A stretch of DNA of 64,000 nucleotides from Ottowia sp. (GCF_016703145.1 NZ_JADJCO010000003.1:1380001-1444000), one strand, 5' to 3'. Positions 27,888 through 39,892 are shown, counted from the stretch's first letter. The notes: a model not told the origin generated them from the letters alone. Made by a program: numbers and translations.

Positions 27888-27971
27888 GGGACCGGCTGGA
27901 ACGCTTCATGCGTGTTGCGGCGCAGCAATCCGGATTCCCATCCGTCATCCGCCGTTCACAAAGGAGTACCC

Positions 27972-28397
27972 ATGCTGGATCGCACCACCACCACCGAGTT
28001 CTCTCACGTCAGGCCTGGCGATACCGACTACCGCCCCGGCGGCCTGCGCGACTTCTTCCTCTACCGCGACCTGGGCGTGGCCGACGCCACCCACGGCAAG
28101 GTGATCGCGCACCTGGTCAAGGCGAACATGGCGCCGGAACAGGGCACCGGCTGGCACCGCCATGAGGCGGACTTCCAGATCGTCATCATGGTCAAGGGCT
28201 GGGCCCGCTTCATGTACGAGGACCAGGAAACCCTGGTGCAGGCCGGCGACGTGGTGCACCAGCGGCCGGGCATCCGCCACTACCTGTTCGACTACTCGCC
28301 CGACATGGAGTACCTGGAGATCGTCTCGCCGGCCGACTTCAAGAGCATCGACGTCGAGCCGGTGTGCGAGATACCGCCGCCGACGCCGTGGGAATGA
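27972..28397 (+). CDS. Cupin-domain protein
   Basis: 141 residues behind a clear AAGGAG (27961-27966). The barrel carries GTGWHRHEADFQIVIMVKGWARFMYED (motif 1 with H-x-H and E) and a second motif around QAGDVVHQRPGIRHYLFDYS, so the three-His/one-Glu metal site looks complete. Single-domain cupins of this type are often annotated as putative dioxygenases; the substrate cannot be read. It lies 84 bp behind phaZ on the same strand. Confidence 0.8.
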   Translation: MLDRTTTTEFSHVRPGDTDYRPGGLRDFFLYRDLGVADATHGKVIAHLVKANMAPEQGTGWHRHEADFQIVIMVKGWARFMYEDQETLVQAGDVVHQRPGIRHYLFDYSPDMEYLEIVSPADFKSIDVEPVCEIPPPTPWE

Positions 28398-28440
28398 ACG
28401 CGCGCGCCGCGCCGCGCGCGGCGGTCGCCATTTCCCGCGC

Positions 28441-29397
28441 TTACTCGCCCAGCCCGAGGCCGGTCACGATCTCCTTCTCGCTGGCGAAGGTCTTGCGGGC
28501 GAACTCGGCATAGGCCTTGTGATCGCGGTAGTCGCTGCGCACGCCGTAGGTGGCCATGGTCTTCTTGACGGCGGGGTCTTCCAGCGCGGCTTTCACGGCG
28601 GCGTCCAGCTTCTCCACGATGGGCTGCGGCAGGCCCTTGGGGCCGGCGAGGCCCAGCGGCGAGGGGATCACGACGTCGAAGCCCGCCTCCTTGAAGGTGG
28701 GGATCTTGGCGAAAGCCTCGGGGCGCTTGTCGGCCGCCACCGCCAGCGCGCGCACCTTGCCGGCTTCCATGAAGTTCAGGATGCCGTTGGTGAGGATCGC
28801 CGTCTTGATGTGGCCGGCCAGCAGGGAATTGATGGCTTCCGAGTCGCCCTTGAAGGGCACGTGGGTCAGCTTGACGCCGGCGGCCTTGGCCAGCAGGGCG
28901 CCGGCCACGTGGTTGCCGGTGTTGCGGCCCGGCGTGCCGTAGTCCACGCCGTCGGGGTTTTTCTTGGCGTCGGCCACCACGTCCTGCAGCGTCTTGTAGG
29001 GCGAGTTGGCGGCCACGCCCAGGATGAAGTCGTAGGCCGAGAAGGAAGCGATGTAGGTCAGGTCGCCGATGGGGTCGTACTGCACCTTCTGCACGTAGGG
29101 CTGGCGGAAGACGCTCACCGGGATCAGCGCCAGGCGGTAGCCGTCGGGCTTGGCCATGCGCATGTCGAGGATGCTCAGCGTGCCGCCGGCGCCGGCCTTG
29201 TTCTCGACGATGACCGACTGCTTGAGCTGCTTGCCAATGCTGAGCGCGAAAGCCCGGCCCAGGATGTCGGTGGTGCCGCCGGGGGCGTAGGGCACGACGA
29301 TGGTGATGGGGCGGGTGGGGTAGTCCTGGGCGTGGGCCGCCGTGGCGGCGAGGCCGAGGAGGCAGCTCAGGGCGAGGAGGGCGGGGCGGCGGTTCAT
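28441..29397 (-). CDS. Bug-family tripartite tricarboxylate transporter substrate-binding protein
   Basis: 318 residues with signal peptide MNRRPALLALSCLLGLAATA (cleavage AHA-QD). Mature start QDYPTRPITIVVPYAPGGTTDILGR is the hallmark of the Bug/TctC family. Venus-flytrap periplasmic protein; family members bind dicarboxylates, tricarboxylates and aromatic acids. There are dozens in Bordetella and Comamonadaceae, usually without adjacent tctAB. The window's tctBA (61686-63702) is 32 kb away and could be a partner. Confidence 0.92.
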   Translation of the reverse strand: MNRRPALLALSCLLGLAATAAHAQDYPTRPITIVVPYAPGGTTDILGRAFALSIGKQLKQSVIVENKAGAGGTLSILDMRMAKPDGYRLALIPVSVFRQPYVQKVQYDPIGDLTYIASFSAYDFILGVAANSPYKTLQDVVADAKKNPDGVDYGTPGRNTGNHVAGALLAKAAGVKLTHVPFKGDSEAINSLLAGHIKTAILTNGILNFMEAGKVRALAVAADKRPEAFAKIPTFKEAGFDVVIPSPLGLAGPKGLPQPIVEKLDAAVKAALEDPAVKKTMATYGVRSDYRDHKAYAEFARKTFASEKEIVTGLGLGE

Positions 29398-29569
29398 GCA
29401 GGGGCCTTTCTGAAGGTTGGGAGGGAGTGTGCCAAGCAAAGCTTCTTATTTTTGGCCAGAACGGGACGCGCACCACTGCCGACAAACCCTATGCCGGTGC
29501 GGCCGTCCACGTCGGCTGGGCGTGCGCCGCCCCGGCCGCGCAGCCATCGCGGGGCGCGGAGTGATCCGC

Positions 29570-29626
29570 TTTTGATAGCTGTTGGCGCAGTATCCACGCT
29601 GGCTGAAGGCGGTTTTTGCTTGAAAG
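29570..29626 (+). repeat. Dispersed repeat family 2, near-consensus copy
   Basis: TTTTGATAGCTGTTGGCGCA, then TATCCACGCTGGCTGAAGGC and GGTTTTTGCTTGAAA. It lies directly behind the peroxiredoxin gene (minus strand). 29398-29569 shows no gene. Confidence 0.75.
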
Positions 29627-29629
29627 TTC

Positions 29630-30169
29630 TCAGCGCTGCCCTTGCACCAGCCGCTGCACCGCCTGGTAGGTGGCGTCCACGTGCTTGAGCGGGTCGCTGC
29701 CCTGGTGGGCGAAGGCGATCCGGCCGTCCTGGCCGACGACGTAGGAGATGCGGCTGGCCATGCCGGGCAGCAGCGAGGCGGCGTCGTAGGCGCGGATGGT
29801 CCGGGCCCGCGGGTCGGAGGCGACGGCGAACTTGTCGCGGCAGGCCTCGACGGAAAAGCGCTTGAGCGTGTCGATGTCGTCGTGCGACATGCCGACCACC
29901 GTGGCGCCCAGCGCGGCGAACCTGGGCGTGGCCTCGGCGAAGGCGTTGGCCTCGATGGTGCAGCCCTGGGTGAAGGCCTTGGGGAAGAAGTAGATGACGA
30001 CGGGGCCCTTCTTCAGCGCGGCGGCCAGGTCGAACTCGAAGGCCTGGCCGGCGCGCGCGGCGGGGGTGCTGAAGGCGGGCGCGGCGTCGCCGGGCTTGAG
30101 GGCGGCGTTGGCGGGCGCCGCCAGCGCGGCGGCGAGGGCGAGCAGGACGGCGGGAACGAGTGGCTTCAT
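29630..30169 (-). CDS. Exported peroxiredoxin (AhpC/TSA, BCP-like)
   Basis: 179 residues with a signal peptide (MKPLVPAVLLALAAALAAPA, cleavage near ANA-AL). Thioredoxin fold with VVIYFFPKAFTQGCTIEANAF, where the peroxidatic Cys sits in T-x-x-C. A second Cys in SVEACRDKF could resolve it. Conserved KFAVASDP and ISYVVGQDGRI follow. Probably reduces peroxides in the periplasm; its electron donor is unknown. Divergent from the asparaginase gene with 74 bp between starts. Confidence 0.88.
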   Translation of the reverse strand: MKPLVPAVLLALAAALAAPANAALKPGDAAPAFSTPAARAGQAFEFDLAAALKKGPVVIYFFPKAFTQGCTIEANAFAEATPRFAALGATVVGMSHDDIDTLKRFSVEACRDKFAVASDPRARTIRAYDAASLLPGMASRISYVVGQDGRIAFAHQGSDPLKHVDATYQAVQRLVQGQR

Positions 30170-30243
30170 GGGAGCACCTCCGTGCAGGGTCGAGGCCGGC
30201 CCAGTGTAGCGATGCCCACCCGCCCTGCACGACAATGCCGGCG

Positions 30244-31248
30244 ATGTCCACACCCTCTTCTCAAGCCCGCATCGCCGTGATCGGCACCGGCGGCACCATC
30301 GCCGGGGCCGGCTCGGCCGACCCCGGCTCGGCCGCGTACCGCTCGGCGGTGGTGTCGGTGGCCGGCCTGCTGGCGGCCGTGCCAGGGCTGGCGCGGCTGG
30401 CCGAGCTGCAAGCGGAGCAGCTCTTCCAGATCGATTCGGCCGACTTCACCGACGCGCACCTGCTGCAACTGGCGCGCCGCGTGGCCGAGCTGTGCGCGCG
30501 CGATGACGTGGACGGCGTGGTCGTCACCCACGGCACGGACACGATGGAGGAGACGGCCTACCTCCTGCACCTGACGGTGCCCACGGCCAAGCCCATCGTG
30601 CTGACCGGCGCCATGCGCCCCGGCACGGCGCTGGCGGCCGACGGGCCGGCCAACCTGCTGCACGCGGTGGCCGTGGCGGCGCACCCCACGTCCGGCGGGC
30701 GCGGCGTGCTGGTGGTGATGAACGAGGAGGTGCACAGCGCGCGCGACGTGGCCAAGGGGCACACCCAGCGGCTGGACGCCTTCGCCTCGCCGCACGGGCC
30801 GCTGGGGCTGGTGGTGGAAGGGGCGCCGCGCTGGTACCGCGCGGTGGCGCGGCCGCACACGGCGCGGACCGAGTTCGACCTGGCCGCCATCGGCGCGCTG
30901 CCGCTGGTGGGCGTGGTGGCCGGCCACGGCAACGCGCGGCGCGAGCCCTGCGAGGCCTGGGCGGCGGCCGGGGCACGCGCCATCGTGCTCGCGGGCGTGG
31001 GCGGCGGCACGGTGCCGGCCGACCTGCAGCCGGTGCTGCGCGACCTGCGCCGGCGAGGCGTGCACGTCGTGCGCGCCTCGCGCACGGGCGCGGGGCCGGT
31101 GATCCGCAACGCCAGCTTCGACGACGACGCCTGCGGGAGCGTGGCCGCCGACGACCAGAACCCGCCGCGCGCGCGCCTGCTGGCGGCGCTGGCGCTGACC
31201 CGCGCGGACGACGCGCAGGCGATGCAGCGGATCTTTCTGCGCTATTGA
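30244..31248 (+). CDS. L-asparaginase (type II fold, no signal peptide)
   Basis: 334 residues. Catalytic motif 1 TGGTIAG at 15-21 and motif 2 HGTDT at 96-100 followed by MEET; QIDSADFTDAHL carries the substrate-binding Ser/Asp. Conserved GHGNA loop and a C-terminal small domain (GVGGGTVP, VVRASRTGAGPV). Hydrolyses asparagine to aspartate and ammonia. Sequence resembles the ansB-type clade, but the ATG directly precedes the first strand, so it should be cytosolic. Confidence 0.9.
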   Translation: MSTPSSQARIAVIGTGGTIAGAGSADPGSAAYRSAVVSVAGLLAAVPGLARLAELQAEQLFQIDSADFTDAHLLQLARRVAELCARDDVDGVVVTHGTDTMEETAYLLHLTVPTAKPIVLTGAMRPGTALAADGPANLLHAVAVAAHPTSGGRGVLVVMNEEVHSARDVAKGHTQRLDAFASPHGPLGLVVEGAPRWYRAVARPHTARTEFDLAAIGALPLVGVVAGHGNARREPCEAWAAAGARAIVLAGVGGGTVPADLQPVLRDLRRRGVHVVRASRTGAGPVIRNASFDDDACGSVAADDQNPPRARLLAALALTRADDAQAMQRIFLRY

Positions 31249-31279
31249 CGAAGAAGCGCCAGACGCTGCGTTTTCAATA

Positions 31280-31325
31280 GCTAACGGCGCAATCTGGATG
31301 CAGGCTGAGAGCCCGCTCGACTATG
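31280..31325 (+). repeat. Dispersed repeat family 2 copy
   Basis: TTTTCAATAGCTAACGGCGC followed by AATCTGGATGCAGGCTGAGA. It overlaps the very end of the TAXI-protein gene (stop at 31321). Confidence 0.6.
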
Positions 31326-32700
31326 GATCGGCCTGCTGGGCCTGCACCCGCTGGCGTACCGCGTGGATGTTGTTGCGCAGCGCGTACAGCTCGTCCGTGT
31401 GCGCCAGGGGCACGGCGATGCGGTTGACCACGCGGTCCAACTCGTCCAGCTCGCCCAGCAGCTCGGCGCGCCCGGCCCGGCCTTCGTCCGCCCGCGCCTC
31501 GATCTGGCGCAACTGCGCGTACCAGCGGAACACGCGCCGCCGCACGCGGAAGGTGTACAGCGGCGGCACCACGCGCGACAGCGGCAGCAGCAGCACGATC
31601 AGGCCGCCGATGATCAGCCACATGCGCTCCAGCAGGTTGCTGGCCCAGAACGGCAGGTAGCGCTGCCAGAACGGCGGCGTGCCGTTGATGGCGCGGTCGC
31701 CCTCGGGGCTGACGGGCAGCTCGCTGGTGCGGGTGTTGGGGAAGTCGCGCGCGCGGTTGAACCAGCCCGCGCCGCCGTGCAGCCCCTGCGCCGCCTGCGC
31801 GAACAACTGGCGCAGCGCGGGGTGGGTGTCCTCGCGCGTCAGCAGCGAGGTGGTGGTGGCCAGCAGGCCGACGTCGGCCGGGGGCAAGTCGCTGGCCAGG
31901 TCGGCCACGCCGCGCGGCAGCGTCACCGGCTGCAGGAAAGGAAAGCGCCGCGCGTAGGCGTCGGCCTGGGCCACCTCCATCAGCGCGATGCCGGGGGCGC
32001 GCAGCAGGCGCTGCACGACGGGCGATTCGGGCGCGGTGACCAGCACCACGGCGTCCAGCAGGCCGCCCTGCAGCGCCTCGGCGGCGGCCTCGGGCGGCAG
32101 GGCGCTGAGCACCAGCGCCTGGGCATCGAGGCCGTTGGCCTGCAGCAGGCGCTGCAGCATGCCGGGCACGCCGCTGCCGGGCTGGTCGGCGTTGACGCGC
32201 AGGCCGCGCAGGGGCGGCAGCGTGGAGAGCAGCTCGGGTTCGGGCGTGGAGGTGGTTGCCGAGCGCGCGGCCGGCGCCGGCCGGGCCAGCGCGTCGGGCC
32301 GGTAGAACACCCACAGCGGCTCGTAGAACAGCGCGCCCAGCGAGGTGATGCCGGCCGCGCCATCGGCCTCGGGGTCGGCGCTGCCGCCGCGCACGAAGGC
32401 GACGTCGGCCGCGCCGGCGCGCAGCGCCCGCAGGTTGGCGAGCGAGCCCTCGGTGGTCAGCAGCCGCACGGTGATGCCGTTCCTGGCCAGCGCCTGGGCG
32501 TAGCGCTGGCCGAACTCGGCGTAGGCGCTGCCAGCGGGGCCGGTGGCCAGGGTCACGGTGCGGGGCGGCTGCGGGTCGAGCCACCAGTAGGCGGCCACCA
32601 GCACGCCGGCGGCGATCAGCGCCACCGGGCCGGCCGAGACCAGCAAGTCGCGCAGGGACAGCACCCACAGGGTGAGGGTGCGGCGGATCGGGCCCATCAT
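31321..32700 (-). CDS. TAXI-family TRAP solute receptor-like membrane protein
   Basis: 459 residues. An N-terminal hydrophobic helix (about 20-42) anchors it. The receptor domain is like TAXI proteins: TVTLATGPAGSAYAEFGQRYA at about 47-67, LLTTEGSLANLRALRAG, and DVAFVRGG. A second hydrophobic segment (about 362-385, MWLIIGGLIVLLLPL) is followed by a 70-residue cytosolic coiled-coil-like tail. TAXI receptors normally serve TRAP transporters, but this two-helix form lacks a nearby permease and may instead be a sensor. Two adjacent ATGs (32700 and 32697). Confidence 0.82.
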   Translation of the reverse strand: MMGPIRRTLTLWVLSLRDLLVSAGPVALIAAGVLVAAYWWLDPQPPRTVTLATGPAGSAYAEFGQRYAQALARNGITVRLLTTEGSLANLRALRAGAADVAFVRGGSADPEADGAAGITSLGALFYEPLWVFYRPDALARPAPAARSATTSTPEPELLSTLPPLRGLRVNADQPGSGVPGMLQRLLQANGLDAQALVLSALPPEAAAEALQGGLLDAVVLVTAPESPVVQRLLRAPGIALMEVAQADAYARRFPFLQPVTLPRGVADLASDLPPADVGLLATTTSLLTREDTHPALRQLFAQAAQGLHGGAGWFNRARDFPNTRTSELPVSPEGDRAINGTPPFWQRYLPFWASNLLERMWLIIGGLIVLLLPLSRVVPPLYTFRVRRRVFRWYAQLRQIEARADEGRAGRAELLGELDELDRVVNRIAVPLAHTDELYALRNNIHAVRQRVQAQQADP

Positions 32701-32702
32701 GT

Positions 32703-32762
32703 GTTTTTCAAGTCGAATCAGCCTCCGGCCAGCGCTGGTATTGAGCTATAAGCTATCAAATC
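32703..32762 (-). repeat. Dispersed repeat family 2 copy at the P1 peptidase 3' end
   Basis: Minus strand: TTTGATAGCTTATAGCTCAA, then CCAGCGCTGGCCGGAGGCTG and CTTGAAAAAC. It encodes the last residues and TGA stop of the P1 peptidase gene. Confidence 0.7.
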
Positions 32763-33764
32763 GGAAGCGGATGGCAGCCACGCATCGCCCAGCCGCAGCC
32801 CGTGCGCGGCGCGCACGGCGTTGACGCAGGCGCGCGCGGCGGCTTCGGCGGCCATCACGCACAGGGCGTTGAAGTCCAGCGCGCGCGTCTGCCCGGTGGC
32901 CAGGGCGAACAGCGTGTCGCCGTCCGACATCGTGTGCACCGGCCGGATGGCGCGCGCCAGCCCGTCGTGCCCCGCGCCGGCCAGGCGCCGGGCCTGGGCC
33001 TTGGTCAGCGGCGCGTCGGTGGCGACGATGCCGATGGTGGTGTTGGTGCCAGCCAGGAGGGGCAGCGGCGGCTCGCCCGCCAGCACCGCCGCCACGCTGC
33101 CGCGCAGGGTCTTGCCGTCGGCCGCGCGCGCGCCGGCGATGGGCGTGCCGCTGGCCGGATCGACCACGTCGCCCAGCGCGTTGACGGCGATGAGCGCGCC
33201 GACGGTGACGCCATCGACGCTGACCGACGCGCTGCCGATGCCGCCCTTCATGGCGTGCGCGGGGCCGAACAGCTTGCCCACCGTGGCGCCCGCGCCGGCG
33301 CCGACGCTGCCCTGCGCGGGCGCCGCGCCGGACGCGGCCTGGCAGGCGGCGTGGCCGGCGGCGGCGTCGGGGCGGATGCGGGCGTCGCCCACGGCCAGGT
33401 CGAACAGCACGGCGGCGGGCACGATGGGCACGATCTGGCCGGGCGCGCGGCCCACGGGCAGGCCGATGCCGCGCTCCTCCAGCCAGCGCATCACGCCGCC
33501 GGCGGCGTCCAGGCCCCAGGCGCTGCCGCCGGTGAGCAGCACGGCGTGCACGACGCCGATCAGGTTGCCGGGCTCCAGCAGGTCGGTCTCGCGCGTGCCG
33601 GGCGCGGCACCGCGCACGTCCACCCCGCCCACGGCGCCGGCGCCGGCGCGCGCCAGCGCCACGGAGCAGCCGGTGGGCCGGCGCGGGTCGGTGAAGTGGC
33701 CGACCTCGATGCCGCGCACGTCGGTGAGGGCGCCGGGGTAGGGCAGGGGGAGGTCCGTGTTCAT
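32718..33764 (-). CDS. P1 family peptidase (DmpA-like, L-aminopeptidase/D-esterase)
   Basis: 348 residues starting MNTDLPLPYPGALTDVRGIEVGH. Conserved segments: LTGGSAWGLDAAGGVMRWLEE, VGAGAGATVGKLFG, and the autoprocessing region around NTTIGIVATDAPLTKAQA where the Thr/Ser nucleophile of the Ntn-like fold is released. Cytosolic self-processing aminopeptidase. The last about 15 residues (SDLIAYSSIPALAGG) come from a family-2 repeat, so the C-terminus is probably not ancestral. Confidence 0.9.
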   Translation of the reverse strand: MNTDLPLPYPGALTDVRGIEVGHFTDPRRPTGCSVALARAGAGAVGGVDVRGAAPGTRETDLLEPGNLIGVVHAVLLTGGSAWGLDAAGGVMRWLEERGIGLPVGRAPGQIVPIVPAAVLFDLAVGDARIRPDAAAGHAACQAASGAAPAQGSVGAGAGATVGKLFGPAHAMKGGIGSASVSVDGVTVGALIAVNALGDVVDPASGTPIAGARAADGKTLRGSVAAVLAGEPPLPLLAGTNTTIGIVATDAPLTKAQARRLAGAGHDGLARAIRPVHTMSDGDTLFALATGQTRALDFNALCVMAAEAAARACVNAVRAAHGLRLGDAWLPSASDLIAYSSIPALAGG

Positions 33765-33948
33765 GCGGGCGAGCGCCGGAAGGGGCGCCTTGCGGGCGAT
33801 GTTAGCCCGCCCGGGGCGGCCCGCCGGCGCCGCGGCGGTGTGAGCGATGATTCAGTGTGAAACAGGCCGTTGACCAGCATGGGAATTGCGCTGGCAGCTA
33901 TGGTATCGATAGTGATCGAGGGCGGTCGAGCACCCTCCAGGCATGAGA

Positions 33949-33968
33949 CAACCGCCCGGAGGCGGTTG
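33949..33968 (-). terminator. Probable terminator hairpin behind the DAHP synthase gene
   Basis: CAACCGCC-CGGA-GGCGGTTG, a perfect 8-bp stem, 35 bases behind the DAHP synthase stop on the minus strand; the U-tract is weak. The rest of 33765-34003 holds a partial family-2 motif (about 33884-33915) and no gene. Confidence 0.65.
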
Positions 33969-34003
33969 GTGGGGGAGCGCGGGGCGGATCAGCCTTGCAG
34001 TGC

Positions 34004-35383
34004 TCAGCCGCGCCGCGCCTTCAGCAGGTCGGCCACCAGGAAGGCCAGCTCCAGGCTCTGCGAGCCGTTCAGGCGCGGGTCGCAGGCGGTGGTGTAGCGC
34101 TCGGCCAGGTGCTCGTCGCCCAGGTTCTGGCCGCCGCCGCGGCATTCGGTGACGTCCTGGCCCGTCAGCTCGACGTGCAGGCCGCCGGCCACCGTGCCCT
34201 CCTGCGCGTGGGCGGCGAAGAACTCGCGCACCTCCTGCACCACCAGGCCGAAGTCGCGCGTCTTGTAGCCGTTGGCGCTGGTGACGGTGTTGCCGTGCAT
34301 GGGGTCGCAGCTCCACACCACCGGGCGGCCGGCAGCGCGCACGGCGCGCAGCAGCGGCGGCAGCAGCGCGGGCAGGCGGCCGGCGCCCATGCGGGTGATG
34401 AGCACGGCGCGGCCGGGCTCGGCGTGCGGGTCGATGGCGTCGAGCAGCCGCAGCACGTCGTCGGCCGTGGCCGTGGGGCCGATCTTGACGCCCACCGGGT
34501 TGGCCACGCCGCGCAGGTAGGCGACATGGGCGCCGTCCAGCTGCCGCGTGCGCTCGCCCAGCCACAGCATGTGGGCCGAGGCGGCGTACCAGGGGCGCGC
34601 GGCGTCGATGGGCGCGTCCTCGGCCGGGCGCGTCAGCGCTTCTTCGTAGGGCAGCAGCAGCGCCTCGTGCGAGGTGTGGAAGGCCACCTCGCGCAGTTGC
34701 GGCGTGCTGTCGGACGTGAAGCCGCAGGCGGCCATGAAGTTCAGCGTCTCGGTGATGCGTCCGGCCAGCGCTTCGTAGCGGCGGCCCTGGGGGCTGGCGC
34801 GCACGAAGTCGGTGGTCCAGCCGTGCAGCCGGTGCAAATCGGCGAAGCCGCCTTGGGCCAGCGCGCGCAGCAGGTTCAGCGTGGCGGCGCTGGCCGAATA
34901 GGCGCGCAGCAGGCGCTGCGGGTCGGGCGTGCGCTCCGGTGCGCTGAAGCCGGCGCCGTTGACGATGTCGCCCCGGTAGCTGGGCAGCGTCACGCCGCCC
35001 TGCGTCTCGGTGTCGGCCGAGCGCGGCTTGGCGTACTGGCCGGCGATGCGTCCCACTTTCACCACCGGCCGCGCGGCGGCGTAGGTCAGCACCACGGCCA
35101 TTTGCAGCAGCACGCGGAAGGTCTCGCGCGCGGCGGCGCCGCCTTGCGTGTCGAAGCTCTCGGCGCAGTCGCCGCCCTGCAGCAGAAAGGCGCGGCCGGC
35201 GGCCACCTCGGCCAGTTGCGCGCGCAGGGCTTGCACCTCGCCTTCGACCACCAGGGGCGGAAACTGGCGCAGCTGCGCACAGGCAGCGGCCAGCGCGGCC
35301 TCGTCGGGGTAGGCGGGCAGCTGGCGGGCGGGGTGGGCGCGCCAGGTGTCGGGTTGCCAGGCGGGGGTCGAAGTTGTGTTCAT
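34004..35383 (-). CDS. Class II 3-deoxy-7-phosphoheptulonate synthase
   Basis: 459 residues of the plant-like class II DAHP synthase: WRAHPARQLPAYPDEAAL at the start, QGGDCAESF (metal/PEP loop, about 70-78), VKVGRIAGQYAKPRS, SPQGRRYEALAGRI, GVKIGPT, CDPMHGNT and VTECRGGG. First step of the shikimate pathway: condenses PEP and erythrose-4-phosphate. Transcribed behind gcvP and the DUF1016 gene in the same direction, 53 bp after the latter. Own terminator at 33949-33968. Confidence 0.93.
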   Translation of the reverse strand: MNTTSTPAWQPDTWRAHPARQLPAYPDEAALAAACAQLRQFPPLVVEGEVQALRAQLAEVAAGRAFLLQGGDCAESFDTQGGAAARETFRVLLQMAVVLTYAAARPVVKVGRIAGQYAKPRSADTETQGGVTLPSYRGDIVNGAGFSAPERTPDPQRLLRAYSASAATLNLLRALAQGGFADLHRLHGWTTDFVRASPQGRRYEALAGRITETLNFMAACGFTSDSTPQLREVAFHTSHEALLLPYEEALTRPAEDAPIDAARPWYAASAHMLWLGERTRQLDGAHVAYLRGVANPVGVKIGPTATADDVLRLLDAIDPHAEPGRAVLITRMGAGRLPALLPPLLRAVRAAGRPVVWSCDPMHGNTVTSANGYKTRDFGLVVQEVREFFAAHAQEGTVAGGLHVELTGQDVTECRGGGQNLGDEHLAERYTTACDPRLNGSQSLELAFLVADLLKARRG

Positions 35384-35436
35384 CGCGGATCAGGCACGCG
35401 TGCGTGGGCCCACGGCAACGAGACCGTCAAGCCAAC

Positions 35437-36480
35437 TCATGTTTCCTGCTTTCCTTCCAGTTCTCTTTCGATCTGCTCGATGCTGGGCAGGCTGGTTTGC
35501 AGCGGCTCCGGCAGGGACGCCAGCAGCTTGTATTCGGCGATGCCCAGCGGGCGGGCGTTGTCGCGCAATGCGTATTCGGCGACCACCTTGTTTTTGCTCT
35601 TGCACAGCAGCAGGCCGATGGTGGGACCGTCTTGCGGATGCTTGACCTGGGCGTCCACGGCCGTCAGGTAGAAGCCCAGCTGCCCCAGGTGCTCGGGCTT
35701 GAACTTGCCGCCCTTGATCTCGATCACCACGTAGCAGCGCAGCTTGAGGTGGTAGAACAGTAGGTCGATGAAGAATTCGTCGCCGCCCACGTCCAGTAGC
35801 ACCTGCTGTCCGACGAAGGCGAAGCCGGCGCCGAGTTCCAGCAAGAAATCGGTGACGTGCTGGACCAGGGCGGTTTCGATGTCGCGCTCTTGCGCTTCGT
35901 CCGTCAGGCCCAGAAAGTCGAAACGGTAGGGGTCCTTGATCGACTCCCGGGCCAGGTCGGATTGCAGCTTGGGCAGGCTGAGGTCGAAATTGGTGACTGC
36001 GGTGCCCGTGCGTTCCCGCAGGCGGGTTTCGATCTGCATGACAAGAACGTTGCGCGACCAGTTGTGTTCGATGGCCTTGGCCGCGTACCAGTGGCGGGTT
36101 TTGGGGTCGGGCAGCTTGTCCAGCAGGGCCAACTGGTGGTACCAGGGCAATTGTGCAAGCACCTCTTGCACAAATGATTCGTCTGGCCAGGCCTCGGCAA
36201 AAGCGCGCATGTACTTGAGGTTGCGCGGCGAAAACCCCATCATCTGCGGAAAGGCCGTGCGCAAGTCATGCGCCAGCCGCTCGATGACCTTGGCGCCCCA
36301 GCCCTGCTGCGCCTGCCGGGCCAGGATGTCGCGCCCGATCTGCCAGTACAGCAGCACCAGCTCGCGGTTGACGGCCAGCGTGGCGCGCTGCTGCGCGCCG
36401 TGGATGCGGTTTTTCAGCTCGGCCAGCCAGTCGGCGTAGCCCTCGGGCGCCGGCCGCAGGGCGTCGGGCCGCTCGCTCAC
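35437..36480 (-). CDS. DUF1016 / YhcG family PDDEXK nuclease
   Basis: 347 residues. The N-terminal DUF1016_N domain (about 5-150) has RATLAVNRELVLLYWQIGRDI and FSPRNLKYMRAFAEAWPD. The C-terminal PDDEXK-like nuclease domain has LGAGFAFVGQQVLLDVGGDEFFIDLLFYH and the E-x-K strand YVVIEIKGGKF. Start taken as GTG at 36480, 20 bp behind the gcvP stop; longer frames overlap gcvP. YhcG proteins occur near restriction-modification and other defence genes; no such neighbours here. Role unknown. Confidence 0.85.
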   Translation of the reverse strand: MSERPDALRPAPEGYADWLAELKNRIHGAQQRATLAVNRELVLLYWQIGRDILARQAQQGWGAKVIERLAHDLRTAFPQMMGFSPRNLKYMRAFAEAWPDESFVQEVLAQLPWYHQLALLDKLPDPKTRHWYAAKAIEHNWSRNVLVMQIETRLRERTGTAVTNFDLSLPKLQSDLARESIKDPYRFDFLGLTDEAQERDIETALVQHVTDFLLELGAGFAFVGQQVLLDVGGDEFFIDLLFYHLKLRCYVVIEIKGGKFKPEHLGQLGFYLTAVDAQVKHPQDGPTIGLLLCKSKNKVVAEYALRDNARPLGIAEYKLLASLPEPLQTSLPSIEQIERELEGKQET

Positions 36481-36499
36481 GCTGCTTGCCTGTGACGGG

Positions 36500-39412
<2,913 letters not shown>

Positions 39413-39496
39413 GGTGGCGGCCTTTGGGGACAAAACACTGGGCAAGGCGCGCCGGCCGGAGCGGGCGACGCGCCTCACGCAATGCTCTGGCGGCGG

Positions 39497-39865
39497 TCAG
39501 CCCTGCGAGAAGGCGCCGTAGGCGGTCTCGTCCATCAGCGCGGCGAACTGCGACGCGTCGGCCAGCCGCACCTTGAAGAACCAGCCCGCGCCCATCGGGT
39601 CGCTGTTGGCCAGGCTCGGCTCATCGCGCAGGGCTTCGTTGACCTCGGTGATCTCGCCGTCGATGGGCATGTACACGTCGGCGGCGGCCTTGACGGACTC
39701 GACCACGCCGGCCACGTCCTTCTGAGCATAGGTCTTGCCCACCTCGGGCAGCTCGACGAACACCACGTCGCCCAGCGCGTCCTGCGCGTGCTGCGTGATG
39801 CCGACGGTGGCGAGGTCGCCCTCGACGCGGATCCATTCGTGGTCTTCGGTGTATTTGATGGTCAT
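39497..39865 (-). CDS. gcvH: Glycine cleavage system H-protein
   Basis: 122 residues. Lipoyl-domain protein with the modified lysine in ESVKAAADVYMP (about residue 60) and conserved YTEDHEWIRVEGD at the start, GDVVFVELPEVGK, and NSDPMGAGWFFKV. Shuttles the aminomethyl group between P, T and L proteins. 84 bp before gcvP; separated from gcvT by a glycosyltransferase-like gene. Confidence 0.95.
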   Translation of the reverse strand: MTIKYTEDHEWIRVEGDLATVGITQHAQDALGDVVFVELPEVGKTYAQKDVAGVVESVKAAADVYMPIDGEITEVNEALRDEPSLANSDPMGAGWFFKVRLADASQFAALMDETAYGAFSQG

Positions 39866-39892
39866 GGCAGAAGTTCTCGGTGAGTGGTTGAT

